64,000 bases of DNA from an uncultured Porphyromonadaceae bacterium (GTDB lineage: Bacteria; Bacteroidota; Bacteroidia; Bacteroidales; Muribaculaceae). The stretch lies in the NCBI GenBank assembly GCA_946553045.1, contig CAMNRO010000006.1:1-64000 (forward strand), read 5' to 3'. Below are positions 8,967 to 18,656 of this stretch, in pieces. Both the position numbers and the translations under genes were made by a program. The notes beneath the pieces are model-generated. The model saw only the letters and a program-made list of their open reading frames with translations. It had not been told where the DNA came from and made no database searches. The first letter of the stretch is position 1. Every line of letters starts with the position of its first letter.

Positions 8967-10829
8967 ATGGACATGCTTGATCCCACCCTGACTCCCGAAG
9001 AACAGCGTCAGGCCCAACCCGTGAATGAAGCGCCGGCCGAAGCCGCCGCAATCCCCGCCGAAAAGGCCGTAGAGCCTCAGCCCGAAGCCGAGCTTGAGGT
9101 AGAAGAAATAATGTCGGAAGGCGAAGAGCTTGCCGAGGCAGAGGTTGCCGATACCCCGGAGAGCGTTCTCGAGGCTGCCGAAGCCATGCTGGCGCTTGAT
9201 GGCTCTGCTTTTGCTACCGACGACATACGCCGCCTCCGTCAGCGGTTCAGCATGCTCCAGAAGACTGTGGAAACTCCAGAAGAGGAAGGTGCCGAGCCGA
9301 AGGCTCCGGAGGTAGATCCTGTCGCAGCGCGTTTTGTCGAGGTTATTGAACAGCTCCGTGCCAAGAAAGCTGAATGGACTGCGGCCGAAGAAGCCCGTCG
9401 TGCAGCTAATCTCGAGCGTAAGAATGCCATTATAGCCGAAATCATTGCTCTTGCCGATGACACCGACAATGTGAACCGCACTTTCCCGCGCTACCGCGAG
9501 CTACAGGACGAATTCAATGCTCTGGGCGATGTAGACCCGACAGAAGACACCGCCGTTTGGAAGCGGTTCCAGGAAGCCCGCGAACGCTATTCCGACAATC
9601 TGAAGATAAACAAGGAACTTCGCGATTACGACTTCAAGAAGAATCTTGCCGATAAGGAAGTGCTTCTTGCCGAAGCCCGCGGCCTCACAACCGAAGAAGA
9701 TGTCATAGCCGCATACCGCCGTCTGCAGGATCTCCATAACAAATGGCGCCAGATAGGTCCTGTTGCCAAGGAACTCCGCGATGAGATATGGAATAATTTC
9801 CGCGACGCATCAGCAGAAATCAACAAGCGTTATCAGGCTTTCTTCGAAGCGCGTAAAGCACGCGAGGCCGAGAACGAAGCTGCCAAGACAGCACTCTGCG
9901 AGCGCCTCGAGATTCTCGACTACAGCGGTCTTAAGACCTTTGCTGCATGGGAAGAGATGACCCGTACAATTATCGGTCTTCAGGAAGAATGGCGCACCCT
10001 CGGCTATGCCTCGAAGAAAATGAACCGCTCGCTCTTTGCCCGTTTCCGCAAGGGTTGCGATGCTTTCTTCGCTGCAAAAGCAGAGTTCTATCGCACCACC
10101 CGCGATGAACTCGCCAATAATCTTGCCCACAAGCAGCGTCTTGCCGATGAGGCCGAGGCTCTTAAGGAAAGTTCCGACTGGCGTTCAGCAACCGAACGCT
10201 TCGTTGCCATGCAGAAAGAGTGGAAAACCATCGGTGCCATTCCCAAGAAATATTCTGATGCTCTTTGGAAACGCTTTACTGAGGCTTGCGACTATTTCTT
10301 CGACCGTAAGAAAAAGGCCGGATCCGGCACTCGTCAGGTTGAAGCGGCCAATCTCAAGGCAAAACGCGAGATTATCGGTCTGCTTGAGGCGCTCATGGCC
10401 GACGGCACAGAGAAAGAAACTGCTATAAACCAGCTCAAGGAGCTCCAGAAACGCTGGCAGGGAATCGGCCACGTGCCATTCCGCGAGAAAGATAAGCTCT
10501 ATGAGGCTTATCGCTCGGCTGTCGATGCCGTCCGCGCTCACTTCGCCATTGCCGAAAGCCGTGCGCGCCGCGACCGTTTCGAAGCCTCCGTGCAGCAGCT
10601 TGAGGGCGACAATGACAAGCTCTACCGCGAACGCGAACGTCTCGTGCGGGCTCTCGAAGGACGCCGCAACGAACTCCGTACCTATGAGAACAATCTCGGA
10701 TTCCTTCAGAGCAAGTCGAAATCTGGCGATTCCCTTCTCCGCGACATGAGCCGCCGTATCGACCGGCTGAAGGCTGATATCGCTGAAATCCAGGAGAAAA
10801 TCAAACTCGTAGACGAAAAAATATCTTAA
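8967..10829 (+). CDS. DUF349 domain repeat protein
   Basis: The product is 620 aa from the ATG at 8967; a longer in-frame ORF starting at 8823 runs through the promoter region and is unlikely. After an acidic, alanine-rich N-terminal tail (about 1-110) come several DUF349 units of roughly 75 residues. They are marked by the recurring pattern W..I/L..V..E....IW..F....D.FF (for example WRQIGPVAKELRDEIWNNF, WKTIGAIPKKYSDALWKRF and WQGIGHVPFREKDKLYEAY). The C-terminal 90 residues are a predicted coiled coil. DUF349 proteins are widespread in Bacteroidetes and Actinobacteria; their molecular function is not established. The protein looks cytoplasmic, with no signal or membrane segment. A hairpin follows 21 bp after the stop. 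Confidence 0.85.
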   Translation: MDMLDPTLTPEEQRQAQPVNEAPAEAAAIPAEKAVEPQPEAELEVEEIMSEGEELAEAEVADTPESVLEAAEAMLALDGSAFATDDIRRLRQRFSMLQKTVETPEEEGAEPKAPEVDPVAARFVEVIEQLRAKKAEWTAAEEARRAANLERKNAIIAEIIALADDTDNVNRTFPRYRELQDEFNALGDVDPTEDTAVWKRFQEARERYSDNLKINKELRDYDFKKNLADKEVLLAEARGLTTEEDVIAAYRRLQDLHNKWRQIGPVAKELRDEIWNNFRDASAEINKRYQAFFEARKAREAENEAAKTALCERLEILDYSGLKTFAAWEEMTRTIIGLQEEWRTLGYASKKMNRSLFARFRKGCDAFFAAKAEFYRTTRDELANNLAHKQRLADEAEALKESSDWRSATERFVAMQKEWKTIGAIPKKYSDALWKRFTEACDYFFDRKKKAGSGTRQVEAANLKAKREIIGLLEALMADGTEKETAINQLKELQKRWQGIGHVPFREKDKLYEAYRSAVDAVRAHFAIAESRARRDRFEASVQQLEGDNDKLYRERERLVRALEGRRNELRTYENNLGFLQSKSKSGDSLLRDMSRRIDRLKADIAEIQEKIKLVDEKIS

Positions 10830-10850
10830 TCTGTTCAAGACATAATCCAG

Positions 10851-10882
10851 GCGGGAATGCGGACGAAAAACCGTGTTCCCGC
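10851..10882 (+). terminator. Hairpin terminator after the DUF349 gene
   Basis: GCGGGAA (10851-10857) pairs with TTCCCGC (10876-10882), and an inner GCGG/CCGT pair extends the stem. There is no long T-run, as with the other hairpin at 24980 in this window. Confidence 0.6.
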
Positions 10883-10898
10883 TTGCACCACACCGCTA

Positions 10899-12293
10899 AT
10901 GCCGCGAAATGACCGATTGATAGAGACCTCCCGTGCGATATCGCTGATATTCAATATCGGTTGTGTCATAGTCATAAATCTCGCTTTCTTCATTCTCACC
11001 CTTCAGCCCGAGATGGCCAGGGTCAATGTGTCGTATTTGCGTGAAATGTGGGTGCTGGTAAATGTAAGCGCCATTCCTGCTCTTGCCATGGGTAGCATGA
11101 GACGGCATGAACAGAGAGCAATGCTGCTCGATAAGGTGGTGAAAAGCACCTTGGTAGCCGTTGTGATACATGCTCTGTTTCTTTTGGCTCTTACAACGTT
11201 CCTGCACCTCGACGATATGAGAATACGTGACTATATATTCTTTTACGCGCTTATGCTCGTCGGGCTGCTTGTATTCAGAGTCGCGGCTGCATATGCGTTG
11301 AAGGAATACAGGCGGCACGGTTATAATTATACGAGAGTGGTTATTGTCGGAGCCGGGCCCAATGGCGAGCGGCTTGCCTCTTCGCTTAGGAAAGACAGCG
11401 GTTTTGGCTATAAAATTCTCGGTTTTTTTGATGACTCGTCAGACGAAATATCGGTTCGGGGCGATGTCTATCCTATTGCGGCACTCAGAAAATTTGTCGT
11501 AGATAATGATGTCCGTCAGATTTTCTATACACTCTCGGGGCAGAATGATGTTCTGGCAGATGTTATCAGAATTGCCGATGCCAATTGTATCGAGTTCTAT
11601 TATGTGCCTCAGATTCCGCGTACTCTTGCCCGTAATTTCGAGTTGAACAATGTCGGGCATCTGCCGCTGCTGTCGATACGTCACAATCCGTTGAAAAAAA
11701 GTTTAAACAGATTGCTGAAGCGCTCGTTCGACCTGACAATATCGTCGCTCTTTCTCTGTTTTTATCCTATTGTCTATATAATTGTGGCGATAGGTGTCAA
11801 GATGGGGTCGCCCGGGCCAGTATATTTCAGGCAGGAACGCACCGGCTATCTGGGCCGCTCGTTCGAATGTCTGAAATTCAGGACAATGAAAGTAAACTCG
11901 ACTTCCGATGTCTGTCAGGCAACGAAAAACGATCCGCGCAAGACTCGTTTCGGCGAGTTTCTGCGCCGTACATCAATCGACGAATTGCCGCAGTTTATAA
12001 ATGTCTGGCGCGGCGAGATGTCTATAGTAGGCCCGCGACCGCATATGCTCATGCACACCGAGCAATATACCGAGTTGATAGACAGGTATATGCTTCGTCA
12101 CGCCGTCAAGCCGGGTATTACGGGCTGGGCACAGGTCAACGGCTATCGCGGACCTACCGACGAACTATGGAAGATGGAGCGTCGAGTCGAATACGATGTG
12201 TGGTATATTGAGAACTGGAGTTTGCTTCTTGATATGAAGATAATTGTGCGGACTGTCATAAATGCTTTCCGCTCAGATGAAAACGCTTTCTGA
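10899..12293 (+). CDS. Polyprenyl-phosphate sugar-1-phosphate transferase (WcaJ-like)
   Basis: The product is 464 aa if it starts at the ATG at 10899. An in-frame ATG at 10857 lies inside the terminator hairpin of the previous gene, so I reject it. Four hydrophobic helices fill the first 140 residues, followed by a Rossmann-like CoA-binding domain (VVIVGAGPNGERLA, about residue 148). The last ~200 residues form a bacterial sugar transferase domain: one more membrane helix after KRSFDLTISSL, then SPGPVYFRQERTG, KFRTM, RRTSIDELPQ, SIVGPRPHM and KPGITGWAQVNGYRG. This family loads the first sugar phosphate onto undecaprenyl phosphate to start capsule, O-antigen or exopolysaccharide units at the inner membrane. 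No other polysaccharide genes are adjacent, so it may be a solitary initiating enzyme. The family is sure, the sugar is not. Confidence 0.88.
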   Translation: MPRNDRLIETSRAISLIFNIGCVIVINLAFFILTLQPEMARVNVSYLREMWVLVNVSAIPALAMGSMRRHEQRAMLLDKVVKSTLVAVVIHALFLLALTTFLHLDDMRIRDYIFFYALMLVGLLVFRVAAAYALKEYRRHGYNYTRVVIVGAGPNGERLASSLRKDSGFGYKILGFFDDSSDEISVRGDVYPIAALRKFVVDNDVRQIFYTLSGQNDVLADVIRIADANCIEFYYVPQIPRTLARNFELNNVGHLPLLSIRHNPLKKSLNRLLKRSFDLTISSLFLCFYPIVYIIVAIGVKMGSPGPVYFRQERTGYLGRSFECLKFRTMKVNSTSDVCQATKNDPRKTRFGEFLRRTSIDELPQFINVWRGEMSIVGPRPHMLMHTEQYTELIDRYMLRHAVKPGITGWAQVNGYRGPTDELWKMERRVEYDVWYIENWSLLLDMKIIVRTVINAFRSDENAF

Positions 12294-12302
12294 TTTCCGG
12301 GT

Positions 12303-15300
12303 ATGCTGACGATTTACAAGGCCTCAGCCGGCTCCGGCAAGACATATACGCTTGCTTTCGAGTATGTAAAGCTCCTATTGGGTGTCAAACTTACTGACGG
12401 CTCGGAGCGTTATGTGCTCAACAATCCGCGTTATGTGCCGGGAGGCGGGCGTATGGCATGTCGTCACAGGGGCATTCTGGCCATTACATTTACCAACGCC
12501 GCTACAGAGGAAATGAAAAGCCGTATCGTGCGTGAGCTGGGCAAGCTTGCCGGCGATGGTGAGGCCGACTACCGCGACCGTCTGGTGGCGATATTCGGGT
12601 GCACGGCGGCCGAGTTGCAGGCTGCAGCGTCTCTGGCCCTCTCGGAAATGCTGTATGACTACGGCAACTTCAATGTCAGCACTATCGACTCGTTTTTTCA
12701 GAGCGTTTTGCGTACCTTCTCGCGCGAGATAGACCATCAGGGCGACTATGAACTGAGTCTCAATCTTGCCGATGTCGTGGCGCAGGCAATCTCGCTCATG
12801 CTTGATGACCTCAATTACGGGCGGTCTGAAAATTCGGCGCGTCTTAACCGCTGGATACGCGATTATGTGCTTTCGCGTCTTCAGCATGGTGGAAGCTATA
12901 ATTTTTTCAACAGGGCAGGGCGTATGCTTGCTTCTGTTTCGGCTTCGGTAGCGTCTGCGCTTGGCGACGAAACATATACTACGCGTGCCGAAGCCTTCCG
13001 ACGATATATTGCCGACCCATCGCGCATATCGGCTTTTGAGAAAGAACTCCGCAGAGCCATCGCTGCAAAGGGAGACCTCATAAAAGCCGCAGCCGAAGAT
13101 TTTGTCGGCCTTGCCGATGGCCTTGGAATCCCTACAGACGCATATAATAAGTCGTTCCGTCCTCGTATCGACAAAGCTATAGCAGACCCGACAACGCTTA
13201 CGGCCAAGGATTTTGGCATAGGCCTTTTCCGTATGCTTTGCGACGAGCCCGAACAAAAGAAATTCTATGTGCAGTCGCGCATAAAGAATATAAGGCATCT
13301 GGGTTCGTCTCTCGATGATGTTTTCAGTCTGGCATGCCGGTTTGCGGAGATTGCCGTGGCTAACATAGGCGAAATGGCCGTCTTTGCGGAAATTGCAGGC
13401 TCTCTGCCTCTGCTTGAGTTTATAGGCATGACAGAGAATTACATGCAGAAGTTCTTGCGAGACAGCAATATGATGCTAATATCCGATACCGGCGAACTGC
13501 TTAAGCGTATAATCAGTGATGCCGAACTGCCGTTTATATACGAACGGCTCGGCATGAAACTCGACAGTCTGCTTATCGACGAGTTTCAGGATACATCGCA
13601 TCTGCAGTGGCACAATCTGCGGCCATTGGTGGCAAACAGTATTGCTGAAGGACACGACAGTCTTATAATCGGCGATGAGAAACAGGCTATTTTCCGTTTC
13701 CGAAATTCAGACAGCGAACTGCTCGGCCATCTTGTGGGCGAGCGCGATTTTCCCGACTCTCATTGTCTGCGAGGCAATGTTCCGTCCGAAAATACAAATT
13801 ATCGCAGCGCCGGCGCCATAGTGCGCTTCAACAATACTCTTTTCCGCCGCATGGCACGCAATCTTAAAATGGATTGCTACGGCAACGTCGTGCAGACGCC
13901 TGCGGCAAGGAATGCGGAAACACCGGCGTTCATAAGGCTTCAGTTTGTAGACGGTTGCGATGACGAGGCACGGAATGAGATATTCGGGTGCATGGCAGAT
14001 GAAATCAAGCGGCAGCATGCCGCAGGTTATCGCTGGCGCGATATTCTGATTCTTGTCCGAGCCCGCGACGAAGCCAAGGCTATCGCCGAATACCTGATGT
14101 ATCGTCACCCGGAAATCCGCCTGCTTTCGAGCGAAGCCCTTATGCTTAACAGTTCGGTAGCCGTGAGGTCTATAATCGGCATGCTAAAGCTTGTGGAACG
14201 CTCATATCGTGTTCTGTCGGAGGTCGGAGAGCGCCGTCATCAGCCCTATGCCTCAAAATCTGATGTAGTCATGATGATAAGCCGTTTTGCGTATTATCGT
14301 GGCGAAGGTTTCGGTTGTGCCGAGGCGCTTGAACTGGCTCTTGGAGAGGCTTCGGAGGCCGGCGGTTCGCTTCAGCGCGAGGTGCTCGCCATACGGGCAG
14401 AGAATCCGGCCAATCTTGTAGCTCTTATTGAGGCGGTTATAGCACACAAGATACCGCCGGCACAGCGCCAGGCCGAATATGCATATATTGCCGCACTGCA
14501 GGACCTTGCGGTAAAGCATTGTGAGAGTGCCGACCCGTCGCTGGCTGCGTTCCTCGCCGAGTATGACCGCAATATCGACAAATGGGCCATAAAGGCATCG
14601 TCGAAACTCGACGCTGTCGAAATAATGACGGTACATAAGTCCAAAGGCCTCGAAAGAGCTTGTGTACACATGCCTTTGGCCGACTGGAAACTGAGGCGCA
14701 AGACAGACGACTTATGGTTGCCTCTGGATAGGGGACTGCCGGGTTTCGATGCCGACATTGTTCCCCCGTTGCTCAGGGTGACAACAAGTAAAAACAATGT
14801 CCTGCGCACGTCGCCCCATTCGCCGTTTGCAGAAGTTCTCGAGCAGAATGAGCGGGATATCGACGCCGATAATCTTAATCTTGCTTACGTAGCCTATACC
14901 CGTGCTTCGCGCGAGTTGCTGATTTACAGTGGTGTCGATAATATCGGTGCATGGTTTGCCGAAGCTTTGCAGCAGCCTGACGACGAATCCGAACGCTCAG
15001 ATGCTGCTTTGATGCCTATATCGGAATACTACAACGCCGAATCGGGAACATTCGAGTATGGCGCCCCGACAAGCCGCAAGTCGAATGACGCGGACAGTGC
15101 AGAACCCGATGTCTCTGCAGGTGAATACTTTGTTGTATGCCGCGATGATGCCAGGGAGCTTACCACAATCGACGATATGCTCGGCGATGATCCTGACATT
15201 GGTGGTGAAGAAGAGAAAGAAATAACCGATTCTTATGCCGACGGTGTCATGGCGGAGGCTGCAAGACGTGGTCAGAATCTGCACGCAGTGCTTGCTTCTG

Positions 15301-15692
15301 TGCGGACGCGCGATGATTTGCCGGAGGCCGTAAGCCGACTTGCATTGCGGCAGGGGCTGAGCACAGATGAAGCCGACGGCTATCTGCAAGAGCTTGAAGA
15401 GGCATTCAGCAAGGCCGGAGAAGCTGCCGAAGCCTGGTTCAGACCTGAAAATAAAATCTTTGCCGAGCGTGCAATTTATTTGCCTGCGACAGGAGAAACA
15501 TTCCGCCCCGACCGTGTTGTGGTGACTCCAGATGGCCGCGTGACGGTGGTAGACTATAAATTTACGACCGAAGCGCGCGAAGGACATCGGCGCCAGGTTG
15601 AACTCTATATAAGCCTGCTCCGCCGTATGGGGCGCGAAAAAGTCGACGGATTCTTGTGGTATCCTCTTCTTGGATTGATAATAAAAGTGTAA
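12303..15692 (+). CDS. UvrD/RecB-like helicase-nuclease (AddA-type)
   Basis: The product is 1129 aa. It has the SF1 helicase motifs: Walker A ASAGSGKT (residues 7-14), motif Ia ITFTNAATEEM, Walker B LLIDEFQDT (about 422), motif III IIGDEKQAIFRFR, motif V IMTVHKSKGLE and motif VI AYVAYTRASREL. The C-terminal 80 residues hold a RecB-type nuclease core with the catalytic pattern DRVVV...VVDYK (about residues 1069-1086). This is the AddA/RecB arrangement of double-strand-break processing enzymes, acting in the cytoplasm on DNA ends. AddA normally works with AddB, and no addB-like gene is adjacent here. It starts 9 bp after the sugar transferase and its stop codon is part of the promoter of the next gene. 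Confidence 0.88.
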   Translation: MLTIYKASAGSGKTYTLAFEYVKLLLGVKLTDGSERYVLNNPRYVPGGGRMACRHRGILAITFTNAATEEMKSRIVRELGKLAGDGEADYRDRLVAIFGCTAAELQAAASLALSEMLYDYGNFNVSTIDSFFQSVLRTFSREIDHQGDYELSLNLADVVAQAISLMLDDLNYGRSENSARLNRWIRDYVLSRLQHGGSYNFFNRAGRMLASVSASVASALGDETYTTRAEAFRRYIADPSRISAFEKELRRAIAAKGDLIKAAAEDFVGLADGLGIPTDAYNKSFRPRIDKAIADPTTLTAKDFGIGLFRMLCDEPEQKKFYVQSRIKNIRHLGSSLDDVFSLACRFAEIAVANIGEMAVFAEIAGSLPLLEFIGMTENYMQKFLRDSNMMLISDTGELLKRIISDAELPFIYERLGMKLDSLLIDEFQDTSHLQWHNLRPLVANSIAEGHDSLIIGDEKQAIFRFRNSDSELLGHLVGERDFPDSHCLRGNVPSENTNYRSAGAIVRFNNTLFRRMARNLKMDCYGNVVQTPAARNAETPAFIRLQFVDGCDDEARNEIFGCMADEIKRQHAAGYRWRDILILVRARDEAKAIAEYLMYRHPEIRLLSSEALMLNSSVAVRSIIGMLKLVERSYRVLSEVGERRHQPYASKSDVVMMISRFAYYRGEGFGCAEALELALGEASEAGGSLQREVLAIRAENPANLVALIEAVIAHKIPPAQRQAEYAYIAALQDLAVKHCESADPSLAAFLAEYDRNIDKWAIKASSKLDAVEIMTVHKSKGLERACVHMPLADWKLRRKTDDLWLPLDRGLPGFDADIVPPLLRVTTSKNNVLRTSPHSPFAEVLEQNERDIDADNLNLAYVAYTRASRELLIYSGVDNIGAWFAEALQQPDDESERSDAALMPISEYYNAESGTFEYGAPTSRKSNDADSAEPDVSAGEYFVVCRDDARELTTIDDMLGDDPDIGGEEEKEITDSYADGVMAEAARRGQNLHAVLASVRTRDDLPEAVSRLALRQGLSTDEADGYLQELEEAFSKAGEAAEAWFRPENKIFAERAIYLPATGETFRPDRVVVTPDGRVTVVDYKFTTEAREGHRRQVELYISLLRRMGREKVDGFLWYPLLGLIIKV

Positions 15693-15697
15693 CTTTG
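15690..15697 (+). promoter_or_regulatory. Promoter -7 element of the C69 peptidase, overlapping a stop codon
   Basis: TAACTTTG matches TAnnTTTG. Its first three bases are the stop codon of the helicase-nuclease gene, and the peptidase ATG follows only 12 bases later. A TTG at 15670-15672 is a possible -33 element, with slightly short spacing (17). Confidence 0.6.
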
Positions 15698-15709
15698 CCG
15701 TTTGATAAT

Positions 15710-17356
15710 ATGATGAAACATTACTTGACATGTATTTTAGGCGCTGCGGCGATAGCCGTGGCGGCTCCAGCCGATGCCTCGGCATGCACAAGCCTTATAG
15801 CGGCTCAGGGTGCTACCGTCGATGGCGGCACAATGATTACTTATGCGGCCGACAGCCACACTCTCTATGGCGAACTCTATCGCCAGCCTGCCGCCGACCA
15901 TGCTCCAGGAGCTATGCGTCAGGTAGTGGAATGGGATACAGGCCGTCACCTCGGCGAAATTCCGGAAGTGGCACATACCTATGCTACTATCGGCAATATG
16001 AACGAGCATGGTCTTACCATTGCCGAAAGCACATGGGGCGGACGCCCCGAACTTGAGGGCAGCGGTATCATCGACTATGGCTCGCTCATCTACATTACTC
16101 TGCAGCGTGCCCGCACCGCCCGCGAGGCCATCGATGTCATGACTGGCCTTGTGCGCGATTACGGATATGCTTCTTCCGGCGAGTCTTTCTCTATCGCAGA
16201 CCCCGACGAAGTCTGGGTTATGGAGCTTATCGGCAAGGGTAAAACCGATAAGGGTGCCGTCTGGGTGGCTCGTCGAGTGCCCGAAGGATATATCAGCGGT
16301 CATGCAAACCATGCGCGTATCCACAAGTTCCCTCTCAAAGACAAGGAGACGATTTATTCTAAAGATGTCATTGATTTCGCCCGTTCTCAGGGCTATTTCA
16401 GCGGCAAAGATAAGGATTTCGACTTTTCGCGCGCATATGCGGTGACAGATGCCGGCGCTCTGCGCGGCTGCGATGCCCGTGTATGGTCTTACTTCCGGAA
16501 GTTTGCTCCCGAAGGCTCGATGGACCAGTATATTCCGTGGATTATGGAGGGCAAGGGCGAACCGATGCCCCTTTGGGTAAAGCCGGCCAAGGCTCTGAGC
16601 GCAAATGACCTCAAATGGATGATGCGCGACCACTTTGAAGATACACACCTCGATATGACTAAAGATATCGGTGCCGGTCCTTTCGAAGTTCCCTATCGCT
16701 GGCGTCCGATGGGCTTTACCGTAGACGGTCAGGAGTACACTCATGAAAGAGCCATTGCTACCCAACAGACAGGCTTTTCATTTGTAGCCGATATGAACAA
16801 AGATCGTCATGATGCCATGAAAGGCATTCTGTGGTTCGGTGTAGACGACGCAAATACCTGCGTGTACGTGCCCGTGTTCAACAGTACGGACACAGTGCCT
16901 CGTGCACTCGACGGTCATGCAGACCTTTACAATCTGTCGTGGGATGCAATGTTCTGGGTGAACAATTATGTTGCCAACCAGGCATACAACCGCTATTCGC
17001 AGATGATTCCGGATATCCGCCGTGTGCAGGGTCAGCTGGAGAATGAAATGGACGCGGCTGTAGCCGAGGCTTCGGCTGCTCTCGCAGGTAAATCGTATGA
17101 AGAGGCTCAGGCAGCACTCCGCGATATGACCGTGGCACGCACTACAGATGCCACTGCACGATACAAACAGCTCGGCGACTATCTTCTGGTGAAATATCTC
17201 GACGGCAATATCAAGAAAGAAGAAAACGGAAAATTTGCCCGTACGGCCGACGGTATGCCCGTACAGCCTGTTTTCGGCGGCTATAACGAGCGTTACTTCC
17301 GCTCTATTGTGGAAGACGCCGGAGATCGCCTTAAAGTAGTAGAACCCCAACAATAA
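15710..17356 (+). CDS. Secreted C69 family dipeptidase
   Basis: The product is 548 aa from the ATG at 15710 (a second ATG follows directly at 15713). A signal peptide ends at ADASA, leaving Cys26 as the first residue of the mature chain. This is what peptidase family C69 (PepD-like, an N-terminal nucleophile hydrolase) requires: the exposed Cys is the nucleophile, followed by TSLIAAQGATVDG, TWGGRPE, the DPDEVWVMELIGKG block and VPEGYISGHANHARI. These enzymes cleave dipeptides with broad specificity. The export signal implies that it works in the periplasm or outside. It is followed at 12 bp by slyD. The alternative start at 15656 would lie inside the upstream gene and lose the signal peptide, so I reject it. 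Confidence 0.88.
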   Translation: MMKHYLTCILGAAAIAVAAPADASACTSLIAAQGATVDGGTMITYAADSHTLYGELYRQPAADHAPGAMRQVVEWDTGRHLGEIPEVAHTYATIGNMNEHGLTIAESTWGGRPELEGSGIIDYGSLIYITLQRARTAREAIDVMTGLVRDYGYASSGESFSIADPDEVWVMELIGKGKTDKGAVWVARRVPEGYISGHANHARIHKFPLKDKETIYSKDVIDFARSQGYFSGKDKDFDFSRAYAVTDAGALRGCDARVWSYFRKFAPEGSMDQYIPWIMEGKGEPMPLWVKPAKALSANDLKWMMRDHFEDTHLDMTKDIGAGPFEVPYRWRPMGFTVDGQEYTHERAIATQQTGFSFVADMNKDRHDAMKGILWFGVDDANTCVYVPVFNSTDTVPRALDGHADLYNLSWDAMFWVNNYVANQAYNRYSQMIPDIRRVQGQLENEMDAAVAEASAALAGKSYEEAQAALRDMTVARTTDATARYKQLGDYLLVKYLDGNIKKEENGKFARTADGMPVQPVFGGYNERYFRSIVEDAGDRLKVVEPQQ

Positions 17357-17368
17357 CAACTTTTCATA

Positions 17369-17929
17369 ATGAAAATAGAACCTGGAAAATATTTTGAAAT
17401 AGCATATAAGCTCTTCCGTGTGAATCCCGATGGAACAGAAACTCTCATGCATGAGGTTTCTGCCGAGCAGCCCGACCGCGCCATATTCGGTATGACAGTC
17501 GGATTTGTAGAAGCTCTCGACGAGGCCATTCTCGGACAGGAAAAAGGCTTTAAGTTCGACTTCTACGCAGAACCGGACAAGGCTTTCGGCCCTTATACGG
17601 AAGAGGATATCTATACAGTGCCTCGCGAGAATCTGCTTGTCGACGGTAAATTCGATGAGGAAATGTTTGCTCCTGGCAATCTGATACCCCTGCGTACGCC
17701 CGACGGTTTCGTTGTCGATGGCCTTGTGGTTGAACTTAAGCCCGATTCAGTGGTTCTCGACCTCAATCATCCTCTTGCCAAAGACCGCGTGCACTATGTT
17801 GGCGAGGTTACAGAAGTCCGTATGCCGACTCAGGAAGAACTCCAGCCTGCGCATGGTTGCGGCGGTTGTGGCGGCGGCTGCGGCGACAGTTCCTGCTGTT
17901 CCGACGGCAATTGCGGCGGCTGTTGCTGA
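17369..17929 (+). CDS. slyD: SlyD-like FKBP-type peptidyl-prolyl isomerase with Cys-rich tail
   Basis: The product is 186 aa. It follows the SlyD plan: an FKBP half (FEIAYKLF..., PDRAIFGMTVGFVEALDEAILG), an inserted flap (PDKAFGPYTEEDIYTVPRENL) and a return to FKBP with the hallmark LDLNHPLA. SlyD is a cytoplasmic prolyl isomerase and chaperone, and in Proteobacteria it also handles nickel through a His/Cys tail. Here residues 162-186 form a Gly-Cys tail with eight Cys and only one His, so a metal-binding role is likely but the metal is open. It sits between a C69 peptidase and an ABC ATPase and is probably co-transcribed with the peptidase (12 bp gap). Confidence 0.85.
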   Translation: MKIEPGKYFEIAYKLFRVNPDGTETLMHEVSAEQPDRAIFGMTVGFVEALDEAILGQEKGFKFDFYAEPDKAFGPYTEEDIYTVPRENLLVDGKFDEEMFAPGNLIPLRTPDGFVVDGLVVELKPDSVVLDLNHPLAKDRVHYVGEVTEVRMPTQEELQPAHGCGGCGGGCGDSSCCSDGNCGGCC

Positions 17930-17968
17930 TTGCGGATTACGAACATGACTTAATTCGAAACATCTGAT

Positions 17969-18631
17969 TTGATTACTGCACGGAACATACGAAAGACTTT
18001 CGGGAACCTCGAAGTCCTGAAGGGTATCGATATCGACATCGAGCCTCGGCGAGTCACAGCTATTGTCGGGCCCAGCGGTGCCGGCAAGACTACGCTCCTG
18101 CAAATCATAGGTACGCTTATGACGCCTGATCGCGGTGGTTCTGTCTTGTACGACGGTACTGAGGTTACGGCACTTGGAGACTCCGCACTCTCTCGCTTCC
18201 GCAATCTTAACATAGGTTTCGTATTCCAGTTTCATCGTTTGCTTCCTGAGTTTACACTTGTTGAGAATGTTGCAATGCCTGCTCTGATTGCAGGAGTGGG
18301 CCGAGACGAGGCTTTCGAACGAGCCCGCCGTCTGCTCGAACGCCTCGATCTTAAAGGTCGCGACAGTCATAAACCTTATGAATTATCTGGCGGAGAATGC
18401 CAGCGCGGGGCAGTCGCACGGGCGTTGATAAACAACCCGAAGATAATCCTGGCCGACGAGCCTTCGGGCAGCCTGGATTCCCAAAACAGGACTCGGCTGC
18501 ATAAGCTGTTTTTCGAGCTTCGCGATGAACTGGAAACAGGATTCGCAATTGTCACTCACGACGAAAGTCTTGCCTCAGATGCCGATGTCGTAATCCATAT
18601 GGCAGACGGAAAAATCAAGTCAATCATATAA
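17969..18631 (+). CDS. lolD: LolD-type ABC transporter ATP-binding protein
   Basis: The product is 220 aa. It carries Walker [10 protein letters not shown], the Q-loop region [18 protein letters not shown], signature ELSGGECQR, Walker [13 protein letters not shown] and the switch His in VTHDESL. The [10 protein letters not shown] segment and the short length fit LolD, the ATPase that powers release of lipoproteins from the inner membrane with LolC/E. No permease gene is adjacent, so the partner is encoded elsewhere, as is common in Bacteroidetes. The start is a TTG at 17969: there is no in-frame ATG between it and the upstream stop at 17951, and the protein begins at the expected place ([12 protein letters not shown]). 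It lies 39 bp after slyD. Confidence 0.85.
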   Translation: MITARNIRKTFGNLEVLKGIDIDIEPRRVTAIVGPSGAGKTTLLQIIGTLMTPDRGGSVLYDGTEVTALGDSALSRFRNLNIGFVFQFHRLLPEFTLVENVAMPALIAGVGRDEAFERARRLLERLDLKGRDSHKPYELSGGECQRGAVARALINNPKIILADEPSGSLDSQNRTRLHKLFFELRDELETGFAIVTHDESLASDADVVIHMADGKIKSII

Positions 18632-18656
18632 TCTCTCATCAAATAAATCATTGAAA

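Noticed and set aside
10857-10898. Upstream ATG of the sugar transferase at 10857
   Set aside because: It lies within the terminator hairpin of the DUF349 gene; the ATG at 10899 gives a normal N-terminus.
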